Origin: Nitrospiraceae bacterium
GTDB lineage: Bacteria; Nitrospirota; Nitrospiria; Nitrospirales; Nitrospiraceae
Assembly: GCA_013140715.1 (NCBI GenBank)
Contig: JABFSG010000032.1
Location: 1 to 64,000, forward strand
Reading direction: 5' to 3'
DNA length: 64,000 nt
Made by a program: the position numbers and the translations under genes. This document shows, one piece after another, positions 52,891 through 62,420 of the stretch (the stretch's first letter is position 1; every line of letters starts with the position of its first letter). Under the pieces are notes generated by a model, which saw nothing but the letters and a program-made list of their open reading frames with translations, was not told the DNA's origin and searched no databases.

Positions 52891-55353
52891 ATGCCACCTG
52901 ATGAGAGATTAGGCCAGATCGCCATCGAGGATGAGATGCGCTCGTCGTACCTGAGTTACGCGATGAGCGTCATCGTCGGTCGGGCGCTTCCCGATGTGCG
53001 TGACGGCCTCAAGCCGGTTCATCGCCGAATTCTCCACGGCATGAATGAAATGGGCTTGGCGTCGAACCGAGCCTACCGGAAGTCCGCCAAGATTGTCGGC
53101 GAGATCATGGGGAACTATCATCCCCACGGAGACAGTGCGATCTACGATACGCTCGTTCGAATGGCACAACCATTCAACATGCGTTATATGCTAGTAGACG
53201 GCCAAGGTAACTATGGATCGGTGGACGGCGACCCGCCTGCCGCCATGCGCTATACCGAAGCCCGCCTGACCAAGGTCGCTGAGGATATGCTCGCCGATAT
53301 CGACAAGGAGACGGTCGATTTCGGGCCCAATTACGACGAGTCTCTGGTCGAACCGCTCGTCCTCCCTTCGAAAATCCCGAATCTTCTTGTCAACGGCGCA
53401 GGCGGCATTGCGGTGGGCTACGCCACCAACATTCCGACTCACAATGTCGGCGAAGTGATCGATGGGCTCCTCCTCTTCCTCGAGAATCCGGACATTACAC
53501 TGGCTCAGTTGATGAAAAAAATCCCAGGCCCTGATTTTCCGACCGCCGGATTCATCTATGGAACGGCCGGTATCAAGTCCGCCTATGAAAGTGGACGGGG
53601 GCTCCTGACCTTGCGCGCAAAGGTGAAGATTGAGTCAGACGAACGCACAGATCGGGAACGGTTGATCGTCACGGAGCTCCCCTATCAGGTCAATAAGGCC
53701 AAGCTGATTGAAAAGATTGCGGAGTTGATCAGGGACGAACGGATCAAAGGGATTTCCGATCTGCGCGACGAATCCGATCGGGAAGGTATCCGCGTCGTCA
53801 TCGAGCTCAAGCGGGGCGAAATCCCGCTCATCACCCTGAACAATCTGTATAAGCTCACGCAACTCCAGACGACTTTCGGGGTCATCATGCTTGCGCTGGT
53901 GAACAACCGGCCGGAGGTACTGACCCTCAAGCAGATCCTGCATCATTTCATCGAGCACCGACGCGAAGTCATCGTACGCCGGACCGCCTTCGAACTGCGC
54001 AAAGCGGAAGAGAGGGCCCATATACTCGAGGGTCTCAAGATCGCACTCGATAACCTGGATGCGGTGATTGCCTTGATCCGGCGGGCGCAATCGCCCGATG
54101 AAGCACGCGCGGGACTGATGCGGCAATTTGCGCTGAGCGAAATCCAGGCGAATGCGATTTTAGAGATGCGGCTCCAGCGACTTACGCAATTGGAGCGGAA
54201 CAAACTGGTCGAGGAATATAAAGATGTTTTGAAGCAGATAGAACGTCTCAAGTCGATCTTGGGCAGCGACGCCCTGGTTCGCACGATTGTCAAAGATGAG
54301 CTGATCGAAGTGCGCGAAGCCTATAGGGACGACCGCCGCACGCAGATTGTGAAAGAAGAAGCGGAGATCACCCTGGAAGACATGATCGCAAACGAAGAGG
54401 TGGTCGTTACGATCTCGCACGCAGGCTATATCAAGCGCAACCCGGTGACCCTGTATCGGGCACAGCGGCGTGGCGGCAAGGGCAAGATCGGGATGGGGGT
54501 GAAGGAAGAGGATTTTGTCGTGACCCTCTTCACCGCATCTACCCATGAGTCCCTCCTGTTCTTCACCGACGCAGGGAAGGTCTATTGGCTGAAAGTTCAC
54601 GAGATTCCGGACGCAGGACGGGCTGCCAAGGGCAAAGCGCTGGTGAATCTGCTGGCACTGTCCGGAGACGAAAAGGTCACCGCAACCGTGCCGGTCAAAG
54701 AGTTTCGAGAAGACCGTTTCGTCGTGATGGCGACCGCGCAAGGCATCATCAAGAAGACCGAGCTCTCGGCCTACGGCAATCCACGCCAGGGCGGCATTAT
54801 CGCGCTGTCGTTAGACAAGGGGGACCGGCTGATCGGGGTGCATGTGACCGACGGCCAGCGGGAAATCCTCTTGGGCACGAAGAAGGGCATCACGATTCGA
54901 TTCAAGGAAGACGATGTGCGCCCGATGGGACGCACGGCGCACGGAGTGCGAGGCATTACGCTTGAAGAAGGCAACGACGTCATCGGCATGGAAACGATCA
55001 CTCCTGATTCCACCACCCAAATCCTCACGGTCACTGAGGGCGGCTACGGAAAGCGCACGCCGGTGAATGAGTATCGCGTCCAAGGACGCGGAGGGAAGGG
55101 CATCATCAGCGTCAAGACCAATGAGCGTAATGGGCTCGCGGTCGGGTTTCTTCAAGTCCGAGACGGCGATGAGATCATGCTGATGGCAGCTCATGGCAAG
55201 GTGCTTCGGTGCAAGGTGGACGAATTTCGTGAGATTGGCCGTAACACCCAGGGGGTTCGGATCCTCGATCTGGATGGTGCGGGCGATCGAGTCGTAGCCG
55301 TTGCGCGTTTGGCCGAGAGTGCCGAGGTGCTCCCCGAGGAAGGCGGAAGCTAA
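52891..55353 (+). CDS. gyrA: DNA gyrase subunit A
   Basis: An 820-residue DNA-cleaving subunit. The active-site tyrosine is Tyr121 ([11 protein letters not shown]), and the quinolone-resistance region [12 protein letters not shown] (Ser82, Asp86) is wild type. The GyrA box is QRRGGKG ([13 protein letters not shown]), so this is gyrase and not topoisomerase IV. The C-terminal domain is a beta-pinwheel. A GGAG ribosome site (52881-52884) lies immediately after a family A repeat, so the repeat separates gyrA from gyrB. Confidence 0.97.
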   Translation: MPPDERLGQIAIEDEMRSSYLSYAMSVIVGRALPDVRDGLKPVHRRILHGMNEMGLASNRAYRKSAKIVGEIMGNYHPHGDSAIYDTLVRMAQPFNMRYMLVDGQGNYGSVDGDPPAAMRYTEARLTKVAEDMLADIDKETVDFGPNYDESLVEPLVLPSKIPNLLVNGAGGIAVGYATNIPTHNVGEVIDGLLLFLENPDITLAQLMKKIPGPDFPTAGFIYGTAGIKSAYESGRGLLTLRAKVKIESDERTDRERLIVTELPYQVNKAKLIEKIAELIRDERIKGISDLRDESDREGIRVVIELKRGEIPLITLNNLYKLTQLQTTFGVIMLALVNNRPEVLTLKQILHHFIEHRREVIVRRTAFELRKAEERAHILEGLKIALDNLDAVIALIRRAQSPDEARAGLMRQFALSEIQANAILEMRLQRLTQLERNKLVEEYKDVLKQIERLKSILGSDALVRTIVKDELIEVREAYRDDRRTQIVKEEAEITLEDMIANEEVVVTISHAGYIKRNPVTLYRAQRRGGKGKIGMGVKEEDFVVTLFTASTHESLLFFTDAGKVYWLKVHEIPDAGRAAKGKALVNLLALSGDEKVTATVPVKEFREDRFVVMATAQGIIKKTELSAYGNPRQGGIIALSLDKGDRLIGVHVTDGQREILLGTKKGITIRFKEDDVRPMGRTAHGVRGITLEEGNDVIGMETITPDSTTQILTVTEGGYGKRTPVNEYRVQGRGGKGIISVKTNERNGLAVGFLQVRDGDEIMLMAAHGKVLRCKVDEFREIGRNTQGVRILDLDGAGDRVVAVARLAESAEVLPEEGGS

Positions 55354-55401
55354 CGGATATTCGCGACGTCATACGTCTTGTTCGTTGAGCGCAGGCCTCC
55401 C

Positions 55402-56001
55402 ATGCAGGAGCAGGATCCATCTTCAACATTCCCCACCAGGTCCAAGCCCAAGAAGCCCATGGATATGGTTGTCAAGTTGGGGCTTGGCGTGCTTGTCGGG
55501 TGCTTTGCCCTGATCTGGGGCGGGATGTTTTTGACCCGTCCCGATCGATCGATCCCTCCCTATAGTGTCGGAGCGCAAGAAGAGGCAGTCGTTGCGATCC
55601 ATGTTCCCGACGACACGAGTGATGAAGACATCGAAAAGCTGATCGAGCGTTTTCGCAAAGTCGGTCATGAGGGAAGAAAGTTCGAGCCTATGAAGATCAA
55701 TCCGACGACACCCGACTATCCGGGTGACCACTATCGCCGCATAACCATCTACATCTTTTCCGACAATACCTGGACGGAGCCTGTGACGCTGCACAAGTAT
55801 TTGACCGGGGAGGACCGTGGAGGATTTCAGAGATCCTTGAGAGGCTTGTATCAGCTCACCGAGTCGGAAGAAGAAGGGCGGATCGGTCCGCTTCCGGATG
55901 GATCGGAGACGACGGCGCCGCAAGCGGATGTCCGTCAACTTTTCAAGGGGCCGCTCAGCCGGCCTTCGGCCCCCCCGGTTGGGTCAATACCTGCGCCATG
56001 A
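55402..56001 (+). CDS. Membrane-anchored hypothetical protein
   Basis: A 199-residue protein with one transmembrane segment near residues 24-45 (VVKLGLGVLVGCFALIWGGMFLT) and a periplasmic or soluble remainder (AVVAIHVPDDTSDEDIEKLIERFRKVGHEGRKFEPMKINPTTPDYPGDHYRRITIYIFSDNTWTEPVTLHKYL). No family is recognised. It follows gyrA by 48 bp. The last 47 bp overlap, tail to tail, with dciA on the other strand. Confidence 0.6.
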   Translation: MQEQDPSSTFPTRSKPKKPMDMVVKLGLGVLVGCFALIWGGMFLTRPDRSIPPYSVGAQEEAVVAIHVPDDTSDEDIEKLIERFRKVGHEGRKFEPMKINPTTPDYPGDHYRRITIYIFSDNTWTEPVTLHKYLTGEDRGGFQRSLRGLYQLTESEEEGRIGPLPDGSETTAPQADVRQLFKGPLSRPSAPPVGSIPAP

Positions 56002-56443
56002 GCTGCGCGAGGCGATCGCGGAGAAGCGGATCTTGAATGATTGTGACATGCGCCGATATTTCCGCGAGCAATGTTTCACTCGGTGGTGAAGCGGTCTCAC
56101 GAGAGGTTTCTGTCGAGGCGGGCAAGTAGCCGGCATCCGGCAACTCTCCAACCCGAAGTACGATGTCGGTTATGAGTTCCCCACCGGCCCCCCTGTCGAG
56201 TTTCTGGAGGAGGGTCGGTTTGAGGAAGGTGAGCTGGTGCAGCCAGACACTGTTGCGGACCAGGAGATAGAGCTTCTTAAAACGAATCTGGTCCGGCCAG
56301 GTGTTTGAGGCGATGGGTTCTCCGACGACAGCAACCCAGTCTCGCCGCAATCGGTTTTCGAGTAAGGTGGTTTCGAGACCCAAACGACGGGCCAACCCCT
56401 CGAGGACGTGGGAAACAGAATCGATGCGAGCAGGTCCGCGCAT
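55955..56443 (-). CDS. dciA: DciA-like (DUF721) protein
   Basis: A 162-residue protein of the DUF721/DciA family, thought to load the replicative helicase DnaB in bacteria without DnaC. The core is LEGLARRLGLETTLLENRLRRDWVAVVGEPIASNTWPDQIRFKKLYLLVRNSVWLHQLTFLKPTLLQKL. The C-terminal half is variable. The promoter-like TGCTATGAT lies 5 bp before the ATG, which has no ribosome site, so the message may be leaderless. The position near dnaA, dnaN and gyrBA supports the replication role. It overlaps the end of the 55402 gene. Confidence 0.75.
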   Translation of the reverse strand: MRGPARIDSVSHVLEGLARRLGLETTLLENRLRRDWVAVVGEPIASNTWPDQIRFKKLYLLVRNSVWLHQLTFLKPTLLQKLDRGAGGELITDIVLRVGELPDAGYLPASTETSRETASPPSETLLAEISAHVTIIQDPLLRDRLAQLMAQVLTQPGGPKAG

Positions 56444-56448
56444 GGGGG

Positions 56449-56454
56449 ATCATA
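56449..56454 (-). promoter_or_regulatory. Extended -10 before dciA
   Basis: TATGAT preceded by TGC on the minus strand ends 5 bp before the dciA ATG, with only CCCCC between. Confidence 0.45.
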
Positions 56455-56546
56455 GCAAAAACTGCTGCGGCAATCAGCAGTCGGTTTTCGGTCACATTCG
56501 GGCGGCTGAGAGTGACCGATCGTTGGGAGTGAAAGCCTGACGTCTG

Positions 56547-57020
56547 ATGGGGAAAGAAAAGGACAGTTTCGAAAAAGCAGTGGTCACGAATCGAAAGGCC
56601 TATCACGATTATTTCATAGAAGAGAAATTCGAGGCTGGTATCATGCTCCAGGGGACTGAGGTGAAATCCATCCGAGAAGGCCGGGTGAACCTACAGGACA
56701 GTTACGCCAGCGTGAAGGGTGCCGAGGTCTTTCTCCACCATTGCCATATCAGTCCTTACAGCCATGGCAACCTCATGAATCACGAACCCCTTCGGACGCG
56801 GAAACTGCTCCTCCACCGCAAGGAGATTGATAAGCTGCTTGGCAAGACGCAGCAGCAAGGGCTCACACTTATCCCGCTCCGGCTCTATTTTTCCAAGCGG
56901 GGACTTGCCAAGGTGGAACTCGGGTTGGCCAAGGGCAAGAAGCAGCATGACCGCCGTGAGTCCATCAAGACGCGCGAGGCCACCCGTGAAGTGGAACGGG
57001 CGATGAAGGAAAGAAAGTGA
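56547..57020 (+). CDS. smpB: SsrA-binding protein SmpB
   Basis: A 157-residue protein needed for trans-translation. The signature regions are [64 protein letters not shown] and the basic tail [28 protein letters not shown]. No tmRNA gene is recognisable next to it. The ATG has no strong ribosome site. Confidence 0.96.
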   Translation: MGKEKDSFEKAVVTNRKAYHDYFIEEKFEAGIMLQGTEVKSIREGRVNLQDSYASVKGAEVFLHHCHISPYSHGNLMNHEPLRTRKLLLHRKEIDKLLGKTQQQGLTLIPLRLYFSKRGLAKVELGLAKGKKQHDRRESIKTREATREVERAMKERK

Positions 57021-57308
57021 GCAGTACATCTTTTTTGAGTGGCCGCGAATCTGTTTTCGCATAACAAAAACCTCACACATGTTTGTGGGCCACTTCCTAG
57101 GCAAGTCTGTCGCATAAGATTTTGCGACTCTCGGATTCCTCCCGCTCAAAAAAATCTAGCAACGCGCTGCTCCTTGAACCTAAACACGATAGTCCGGCAG
57201 TGGAACGGACATTTCTCTGTTGGCGAGCGGGCGGATGATCTGTTGAGATGGCAGGGAATGGGATCTCACGACTTTCCAGCATGAACGGGATCGGGAATGC
57301 CGTAAGTC

Positions 57309-57722
57309 TTACGCGGTTTGATGAGTCGGCATCTGCATCACGCTGAAGTCTTTCTGGGCGAGGAGATGCCCTTCCATACAAAGACGAAACTCGTACCGTC
57401 CAGGCGCGGGGAAGACAAGTGAGGGAATATTGATTCCGAAATCTGCAATTTGGAGACGGTCGCCGATAGCAATATTCGGTAGGGTGGCTCTGCAGACCAA
57501 TTGTTCGTTGTTAAGGTGAATTAAATCGATATCGAAGTGATAAGTCCCTTCAGCATCGGTAAGGCAGAAGTACAGCCCCATCTGTGAATGTTGGAAGGGA
57601 AAGCTCACAGCCTGTAAGTGTGTGAAGAGGCCGATCAAGCTTTTCTTTTTGGTGACGCTGTCTTCGATGACCTGGTCGCAGACCAAGAAGGCTTGCACAC
57701 TCGGTTTCACGACATCTGACAT
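57309..57722 (-). CDS. DUF6941-like protein
   Basis: A 137-residue beta-rich cytoplasmic protein. The pattern PSVQAFLVCDQVIEDSVTKKKSLIGLFTHLQAVSFPFQHSQMGLYFCLTDAEGTYHFDIDL.. and FPAPGRYEFRLCMEGHLLAQKDF resembles the DUF6941 family. The function is unknown. I give the family name from memory of the pattern. Confidence 0.6.
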   Translation of the reverse strand: MSDVVKPSVQAFLVCDQVIEDSVTKKKSLIGLFTHLQAVSFPFQHSQMGLYFCLTDAEGTYHFDIDLIHLNNEQLVCRATLPNIAIGDRLQIADFGINIPSLVFPAPGRYEFRLCMEGHLLAQKDFSVMQMPTHQTA

Positions 57723-57865
57723 ACCGCCATTGTACGGGAGTCCTGTGCCTTGTCAAAAAATGATGTGTTTTTCAACAAAAAGCCAAAGGGTGGACGGTCG
57801 GTATTTCTGTTGATTGTAGGGAAGGGAACGTGCGGATAGAGACCGGGGTCTATCTTGTAAGCCGA

Positions 57866-58402
57866 TTATCCGATTGCCCCCGCATTGCCCCGGCTTTCCG
57901 CGACATTGCCAAACAGGGTGAGACCGGTGCCGATGCGGCAGTAGTGCGGACTGACCGTAACTAATTCGCCTTTATGGGTAAAGAAGTTTCCCGCGGTGAT
58001 GCGAATTTTTCTTCTTTGCAGGAGGCAGGCCTCGAACACCGTATTGCCCGTTGTTCGGTCCGCAACGGTGACCGAAGGAGTTTCATCTTGAGTTGCCTCG
58101 TCGCCGGTCTTTACATCGATGGTGAAACGGCCCGCACTATGCGCCGAGAGCGCATTCCGTCGTATATGACCGACGCGGGTTCCCTGCTCATCGTATAGGT
58201 CCATCGTCAGGATCAACACCAAGGGATCTGGTTGCGTTTCCAGCACCAACTGCTCTTTACCTTGAAGTTTGACGACGCCGTTGGTGTTTCGAAACACATT
58301 CGATCCGACATGCAGCTCAAGACCCTGTTCGGGTTTCTCAATGTCGACGAGTTCAGGAGAGTCCGGGCTGTCGCTAGCTTTGATTTGGAGTGGGTTGTTC
58401 AT
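57866..58402 (-). CDS. Hypothetical protein
   Basis: A 178-residue soluble protein (GTGGAAC before the ATG). Visible elements are ELHVGSNVFRNTNGVVKLQGKEQLVLETQ, LILTMDLYDEQGTRVGHIRRNAL and ITAGNFFTHKGELVTVSPHYCRIGTGLTLFGNVAE. The repeated hydrophobic strands suggest a beta-rich domain. No known family. It is the last gene before the tRNA and the integrative element. Confidence 0.55.
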   Translation of the reverse strand: MNNPLQIKASDSPDSPELVDIEKPEQGLELHVGSNVFRNTNGVVKLQGKEQLVLETQPDPLVLILTMDLYDEQGTRVGHIRRNALSAHSAGRFTIDVKTGDEATQDETPSVTVADRTTGNTVFEACLLQRRKIRITAGNFFTHKGELVTVSPHYCRIGTGLTLFGNVAESRGNAGAIG

Positions 58403-58595
58403 GTTCCACCATGAGCCTGCCGACGGAAAGAAGAGGCCGACGTATTTTCCGCAAGGTAGGCTATACGATCGTCTCTGTCAAGTCATGTGTGAATCAACAG
58501 TGCAGGGCCTGAGCACGACCTGAGATTCGCGAGGAATTGAAAAGTGAAAAGTGCTTGTGCTACTGTGCCAAGTCGATCCCATATCATTGAAAGCT

Positions 58596-58673
58596 GGTCC
58601 CATCGTCTAGCCTGGCCTAGGACGGAGCCCTCTCAAGGCTTAAACACGGGTTCAAATCCCGTTGGGACCACCA
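58596..58673 (+). tRNA. tRNA-Glu (CTC)
   Basis: A complete cloverleaf: acceptor GGTCCCA pairs with TGGGACC, the D arm follows, then the anticodon stem GAGCC/GGCTT with loop CTCTCAA (anticodon CTC, Glu), T arm CGGG/CCCG with TTCAAAT, and an encoded CCA. It is intact although an integrase sits beside it, so its 3' end probably forms the attachment site. Confidence 0.9.
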
Positions 58674-58699
58674 CATTGTTATCATTAGGTTTTTTGCCT

Positions 58700-58737
58700 C
58701 CATGTTTGAGGACCATTGGGTTGGTCCTTAAACATGG
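58700..58737. repeat. 16-bp inverted repeat between tRNA-Glu and the integrase
   Basis: CCATGTTTGAGGACCA (58700-58715) pairs with TGGTCCTTAAACATGG (58722-58737) with one mismatch. It lies between the tRNA and the end of the integrase gene and may act as a terminator or as a recombinase accessory site. Confidence 0.4.
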
Positions 58738-58752
58738 AATGGCACATCATCT

Positions 58753-59694
58753 CTAACTCGTCAGCATCCGTCTTGCCGGCTCTTCATAAAACGACACCAC
58801 CTGCTTCAAATGCGCTGGCCGAATCATGGTGTAGATTTGGGTCGTATCGATGCGCGCATGCCCGAGCAAGGCCCGAACTTGTTCCAAGTCATGCTGTTGC
58901 TCCAGCACCTCCATCGCAACCCCGTGCCGCAGATCATGGGGCTTCAGCATCGGGTACCCAATGAGCCGCCCATAGGTTTTGCAGAGCCGCCAGATGTTTT
59001 TACCTTGCATCGGTGATCGACTCTTTCCGATGATCCGCCGTCCCCACAGAGACCAGAACAGCGGGGTCTCCGGCCCGATCTGGCCCAGGGTGCCAGTCAA
59101 CCGTTCGACGTACGCATGGAGATACGCCATCACACTTTCCGGCAACGGAATGTCCCGCGTCTGTCCGCCTTTGACGCGTACCCGCCGCAATCCCCAGGTG
59201 CCGTCGAGGTGTCGCACCTGAAGCGTCGCGACCGACTCGCGGCGCATCCCTGTGTAGCGCATGATCAGAAAGATCGCGATATCACGAGGCCGCTGGCGTT
59301 GCTGCGCCGCGGCGATCAGCGCATCCATGAGGGCCGGTGTTGGCACTTGTCGCGGTGGTTCCATTCGGTGCGGTGGTCGGTCCATCGCCGCGACGGGATT
59401 CGCTTGAAGCACGCCCCGCTTCACGAGCCAACAACAGAAGCTCGACAGCGTTGATTGGCGCGAACGCATCGTACTCAGGGCAAGATCACAGCTAGCCATG
59501 TCGTCCATCCACATCTGAATCGATGACAGCGAGAGATCAGTGGCGCGGGCCAACCGTCCATGTCGGGATTTGACGAAAATCAGAAACTGTTCGAGCACCC
59601 AGCGATAGCTTTGCACCCCTCCTTCCGTTTTGCCACGCTGTTTGAGCTGGTACTGACAAAACTGCTCCACGAGATCCACTAACTGTTGCGTCAT
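58753..59694 (-). CDS. Tyrosine recombinase (integrase)
   Basis: A 313-residue site-specific recombinase. GAGAGG precedes the ATG at 59694; the frame stays open to 60249 but overlaps an unrelated region. The N-terminal SAM-like domain covers about 1-100. The catalytic residues are Arg151 (GMRRESV), Lys175 (VKGG), His253 and Arg256 (HDLRHG), His279 (LGHARI) and Tyr288 (TTQIY). It lies 80 bp from tRNA-Glu and reads toward it, as integrases of tRNA-targeted elements do. Confidence 0.9.
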   Translation of the reverse strand: MTQQLVDLVEQFCQYQLKQRGKTEGGVQSYRWVLEQFLIFVKSRHGRLARATDLSLSSIQMWMDDMASCDLALSTMRSRQSTLSSFCCWLVKRGVLQANPVAAMDRPPHRMEPPRQVPTPALMDALIAAAQQRQRPRDIAIFLIMRYTGMRRESVATLQVRHLDGTWGLRRVRVKGGQTRDIPLPESVMAYLHAYVERLTGTLGQIGPETPLFWSLWGRRIIGKSRSPMQGKNIWRLCKTYGRLIGYPMLKPHDLRHGVAMEVLEQQHDLEQVRALLGHARIDTTQIYTMIRPAHLKQVVSFYEEPARRMLTS

Positions 59695-60050
59695 GGCATT
59701 GCCTCTCCGGTCCCTGCCACGACCACGACTTCGCCGAGGAAGAGTATGCGGAGGTACCAGCCAGCCGTCAAGCGGGGTCGGGAGCAATTCGCAACTGTCT
59801 TGTGTGAGCGATTCCGTGTCCGTCATCCGTTCTCTGGCCGTATGCGAAATCGGGGGAGTCTTACAACACCCCCGAACCCCCTTCTGCGCTCGCGTCGGCA
59901 CGCCAGCGTCTCTTTGGTGGCAGCGCGGCGCGACAGAGCACCGGGCCAGCCTTCCTGCAACCTTCCAGGCCCGCCCGCTGCCATGGGCACCGCCCCGCGA
60001 CTCGGATTGATTCCTGCCCCGGAGGTGGTGGGGGGCAGGGAATTGAGTGT
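59695..60050. other. GC-rich non-coding stretch inside the island
   Basis: Between the integrase start and the zinc-ribbon gene I see no gene. It contains small GC hairpins, including one near 60014-60040 (CCTGCCCC.. GGGGCAGG) past the zinc-ribbon gene stop, and presumably the integrase promoter. Confidence 0.5.
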
Positions 60051-60500
60051 TTATCGGACGAGCGCTTTCAGTTGATCCTTCTCCAGGCTCGCGCCGAATT
60101 CCCGTTCCATGCGTTCTCCCATCTCCTGCCAGGTCCTTCCGGCTGCCTTCATCTCCTTGAGCACGTGAAGTGCCTTTGCCAAGGAGCGGTCCTCGGTATC
60201 TTTCCCGTGCTCGTTCCCTCCCCCACGGGCCCTTGCCATTTTCCGACATAAAGACTTCGTCAGTGGTCCTTGGGTCACAGGTTCTTTCAAGGGCATGATT
60301 GGGTGTTTCAGGCGGCGGGGCCTATCCCAGTAGGGACTTTTGCAACCGGGACATCGGGCTGGTTTTTTGGGGCGACGAGGCCACCAGGCCTTTCCGCACC
60401 GATGACAGACTTGCTGGCGCAGTTCTACTGATGTCTCATTTCCCGATGCGAGTACTCTCTGAGGAACAGGGTTGTCGTCTAATCGGTTGGAAATATTCAT
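60051..60500 (-). CDS. Zinc-ribbon protein
   Basis: A 149-residue protein with a zinc ribbon at about residues 32-55 (CHRCGKAWWPRRPKKPARCPGC) and a basic then helical tail (ALHVLKEMKAAGRTWQEMGERMEREFGASLEKDQLKALVR). The CxxC-CxxC arrangement with KSPYWD after it occurs in many small DNA- or RNA-related proteins of mobile elements. Its start overlaps the stop of the excisionase-like gene (ATGA at 60497-60500), so the two are coupled. Confidence 0.6.
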   Translation of the reverse strand: MNISNRLDDNPVPQRVLASGNETSVELRQQVCHRCGKAWWPRRPKKPARCPGCKSPYWDRPRRLKHPIMPLKEPVTQGPLTKSLCRKMARARGGGNEHGKDTEDRSLAKALHVLKEMKAAGRTWQEMGERMEREFGASLEKDQLKALVR

Positions 60501-60778
60501 GATCCGTTGCCTAGAAATTGCGCCCCCGTTTTACCAGACGGGGGCTGGTCGGCCTGCGCGCGGCCGGCAGTGCCGCCCGGCGCGCGAGTCGAGCGTGCCC
60601 CAAACCTGGCCTCTGCGTTCCGCTGCATATAGGTGCTGACTTCCTGTAGATCAAACCGTAACGCGGTCCTGACCCTTGTCGACGGAATCTCGCCTTTGCG
60701 AACCGCTCGCCGGATGGTGTCCGTACTCACGCCAATGAAGGCGGCGAGTTCTTTGATCGACAAATCGGATGTCTTCAT
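60497..60778 (-). CDS. Excisionase-like helix-turn-helix protein
   Basis: A 93-residue DNA-binding protein. AAGGAGG precedes the ATG at 60778. The MerR/excisionase HTH (LSIKELAAFIGVSTDTIRRAVRKGEIPSTRVRTALRFDLQEVSTYM, residues 6-51) is followed by a Gly/Ala/Pro-rich tail. It could be the recombination directionality factor for the nearby integrase, or a regulator of the coupled zinc-ribbon gene. Confidence 0.7.
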   Translation of the reverse strand: MKTSDLSIKELAAFIGVSTDTIRRAVRKGEIPSTRVRTALRFDLQEVSTYMQRNAEARFGARSTRAPGGTAGRAQADQPPSGKTGAQFLGNGS

Positions 60779-61058
60779 GTGCCCTCCTTGGTTCAAACGT
60801 TCTCCCACCCTACGCCGGACATTCTGCCCTGGGAATTAGGCCGTTGTATGCTGATGTATCCTCTGGTGCGCTCTCGTGCGCATGCCATCGCGCTCCGATG
60901 ATCAAGCCTGCATCCGCTGGCGTGAATATGAGCGTAAGGCAAAGAAGAAGAAAATGGAATTAGGCAGTTGAGGACAGCTGGGGACAGTACAGGACACGTA
61001 GTTCTCTATTGTGTAATGGATCGTGCATTTTGTGAGGCAGCGGAGGAACAGGTCTGTC

Positions 61059-61088
61059 TTGACTCAGAGCGTATGACGATATTATGAT
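61059..61088 (+). promoter_or_regulatory. Promoter of the toxin-antitoxin pair
   Basis: TTGACT (61059-61064) and TATGAT (61083-61088) are spaced by 18 bp, 28 bp before the antitoxin ATG. Confidence 0.6.
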
Positions 61089-61095
61089 CGATCAT
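61084..61095. promoter_or_regulatory. Operator-like palindrome over the toxin-antitoxin promoter
   Basis: ATGATCGATCAT is a perfect 12-bp palindrome overlapping the -10 hexamer (61083-61088), the usual place for autoregulatory antitoxin binding. Confidence 0.5.
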
Positions 61096-61116
61096 GAATT
61101 GGTAAGGAGGTTTATC

Positions 61117-61326
61117 ATGGCCATGACGACGATTTCACCGAAGTTTCAAATTGTGATTCCCAAAGAAGTGCGGGAAAAGCTCCATCTTGCCCCAAGTCAG
61201 CGCTTGCAGATTGTGGAGAAGGGCGGAGTCATTACCCTGGTGCCAGAAGTCCCCCTGAAATCACTCAAGGGTACGCTCAAGGGGATGTCCAAGACAGATC
61301 TTCGAGAGAAGAAGGACCGATTGTGA
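61117..61326 (+). CDS. VapB-type antitoxin (AbrB/SpoVT fold)
   Basis: A 69-residue protein of the swapped-hairpin AbrB family. AAGGAGG precedes the ATG at 61117, so the longer frame from 61084 is not used. TTISPKFQIVIPKEVREKLHLAPSQRLQIVEKGGVITLVP is the DNA-binding domain; the C-terminal part should bind the toxin. It overlaps the VapC gene by 4 bp. Confidence 0.85.
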   Translation: MAMTTISPKFQIVIPKEVREKLHLAPSQRLQIVEKGGVITLVPEVPLKSLKGTLKGMSKTDLREKKDRL

Positions 61327-61694
61327 AGGTATTGCTAGATTCCAGCGGATGGATCGAATTCTTTACGGGTGGACCACTCGCCGAACGGTATGCCGCCTAT
61401 CTCACCTCTCGGTATCAGCTCATTACGCCGACCGTTGTCTTGTACGAGGTGTATAAGAAGATCAAACGGGAGCGGGGGGAGGAGACGGCGTTATTGTTCG
61501 CGGGACGGCTCAGTGCCACCCAGGTCATTCAATTGACGGAATCGATTGCCTATCTCGCTGCTGATTTGAGTTTGCGACATGGTTTAGCGATGGCCGATGC
61601 GATTGTGTACGCAACCGCCAAAGACCAGGAGGCCGAAGTAGTCACGGGTGACGCAGATCTGAAGGATCTGCCGGGAGTGGTCTACGTCAAATAG
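61323..61694 (+). CDS. VapC-type PIN-domain toxin
   Basis: A 123-residue PIN ribonuclease starting with GTG at 61323 (GTGA overlap with the antitoxin stop). Metal-binding residues are Asp6 (LLDSSGWIEFF), Glu42 (LYEVYKK), Asp92 (AMADAIVYATA) and Asp110/Asp112 (TGDADL). All appear intact, so the toxin is probably active. It is the toxin of a classical toxin-antitoxin operon that may stabilise the island. Confidence 0.88.
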   Translation: MKVLLDSSGWIEFFTGGPLAERYAAYLTSRYQLITPTVVLYEVYKKIKRERGEETALLFAGRLSATQVIQLTESIAYLAADLSLRHGLAMADAIVYATAKDQEAEVVTGDADLKDLPGVVYVK

Positions 61695-62015
61695 GTGTTC
61701 GAAGCTGTTCTCCCCTGATACGCGCCATCATGAGCACATAGTACCCCCCGGTGAAAGGACCAAGTGACTCCTTGTGTATGTAATGACAGGCCCCCCATCC
61801 ATTCTGGTCCAAAATCCTATTCGGCGAGCACGGACATGTCCGCTCGATTTTCAACGGTTTTGGGCATATGCTTTCGCCGGTCCAAAAACAAATGAATTTG
61901 ACCTTCAATCCTCTTCGTTTCTTTCAATAGTGCCGTAAAACGCCACCCTCATGATGAGGCATTGTCATGACGACGTGTTCCGTCGTCTTCAGTGCCGACT
62001 GGTATACTCTGAAGT
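61695..62015. other. Non-coding stretch with repeat D
   Basis: After the toxin gene no reliable gene is seen for about 320 bp. It contains the first repeat D fragment (61877-61903). Confidence 0.55.
61877..61903. repeat. Repeat D, partial copy 1
   Basis: GGTCCAAAAACAAATGAATT then TGACC shares its sequence with 63178-63202 and 63605-63620. It is the right half of repeat D. Confidence 0.5.
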
Positions 62016-62024
62016 GTGAAAGTC

Positions 62025-62327
62025 ATGACCTTCAGAGAATGGACCGGCTTGGGCCTTATCGTGGTGGGTCTACTTTTGCTTCCAGCGGCGTGGGCGTTCA
62101 GTCGTGCCTTGTGGCTTCTGAGCTTTAGTATGTTCGCTGTGGGAGTTTGGATTTTCTACACAGGTCGAGTTCTCCGACGCGAAGCCCGACTCGACAAACT
62201 CAAGGGTAGCCAGCGTGCGGGAGCAGACATCCCGAGCGACATTCACAACTATACTGGGTGGCAACAGGCTGGAAGGTCAAAGACCATGGATACTTCAGCT
62301 GAGGCTGTTGACGCTGACGGTGATTGA
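62025..62327 (+). CDS. Small membrane protein
   Basis: A 100-residue protein starting at the ATG at 62025, or a GTG three codons earlier. Two hydrophobic segments (LGLIVVGLLLLPAAWAF and ALWLLSFSMFAVGVWIFYTG) are probably transmembrane, followed by a charged soluble tail. No family recognised. First of a row of small same-strand genes. Confidence 0.5.
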   Translation: MTFREWTGLGLIVVGLLLLPAAWAFSRALWLLSFSMFAVGVWIFYTGRVLRREARLDKLKGSQRAGADIPSDIHNYTGWQQAGRSKTMDTSAEAVDADGD

Positions 62328-62420
62328 AGGACCATAAGGGACATGCGACCGTTCTATGACGCCTTACAGCCACCGCTGCAAGCATTGCTTCACCGCGTGG
62401 AAAAGTATGGGTAGAAACTC

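Larger units (their letters stand above)
60779..61116. other. Intergenic stretch before the toxin-antitoxin pair
   Basis: It holds the promoter and operator-like palindrome of the toxin-antitoxin pair at its right end. A short frame (60882-60971) is possible but too weak to call. Nothing else is visible. Confidence 0.55.

Noticed and set aside
57021-57308. Possible tmRNA gene next to smpB
   Set aside because: I looked for a tRNA-Ala-like end and an ANDEN-type tag and found neither; only small hairpins are present.
60882-60971. 29-codon frame ending KAKKKKMELGS
   Set aside because: Too short, no clear ribosome site, no known match; possibly a gene fragment but not supported.
61687-61908. Minus-strand 73-codon frame after the VapC gene
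   Set aside because: No ribosome site or motif, and it overlaps repeat D and the toxin gene end.
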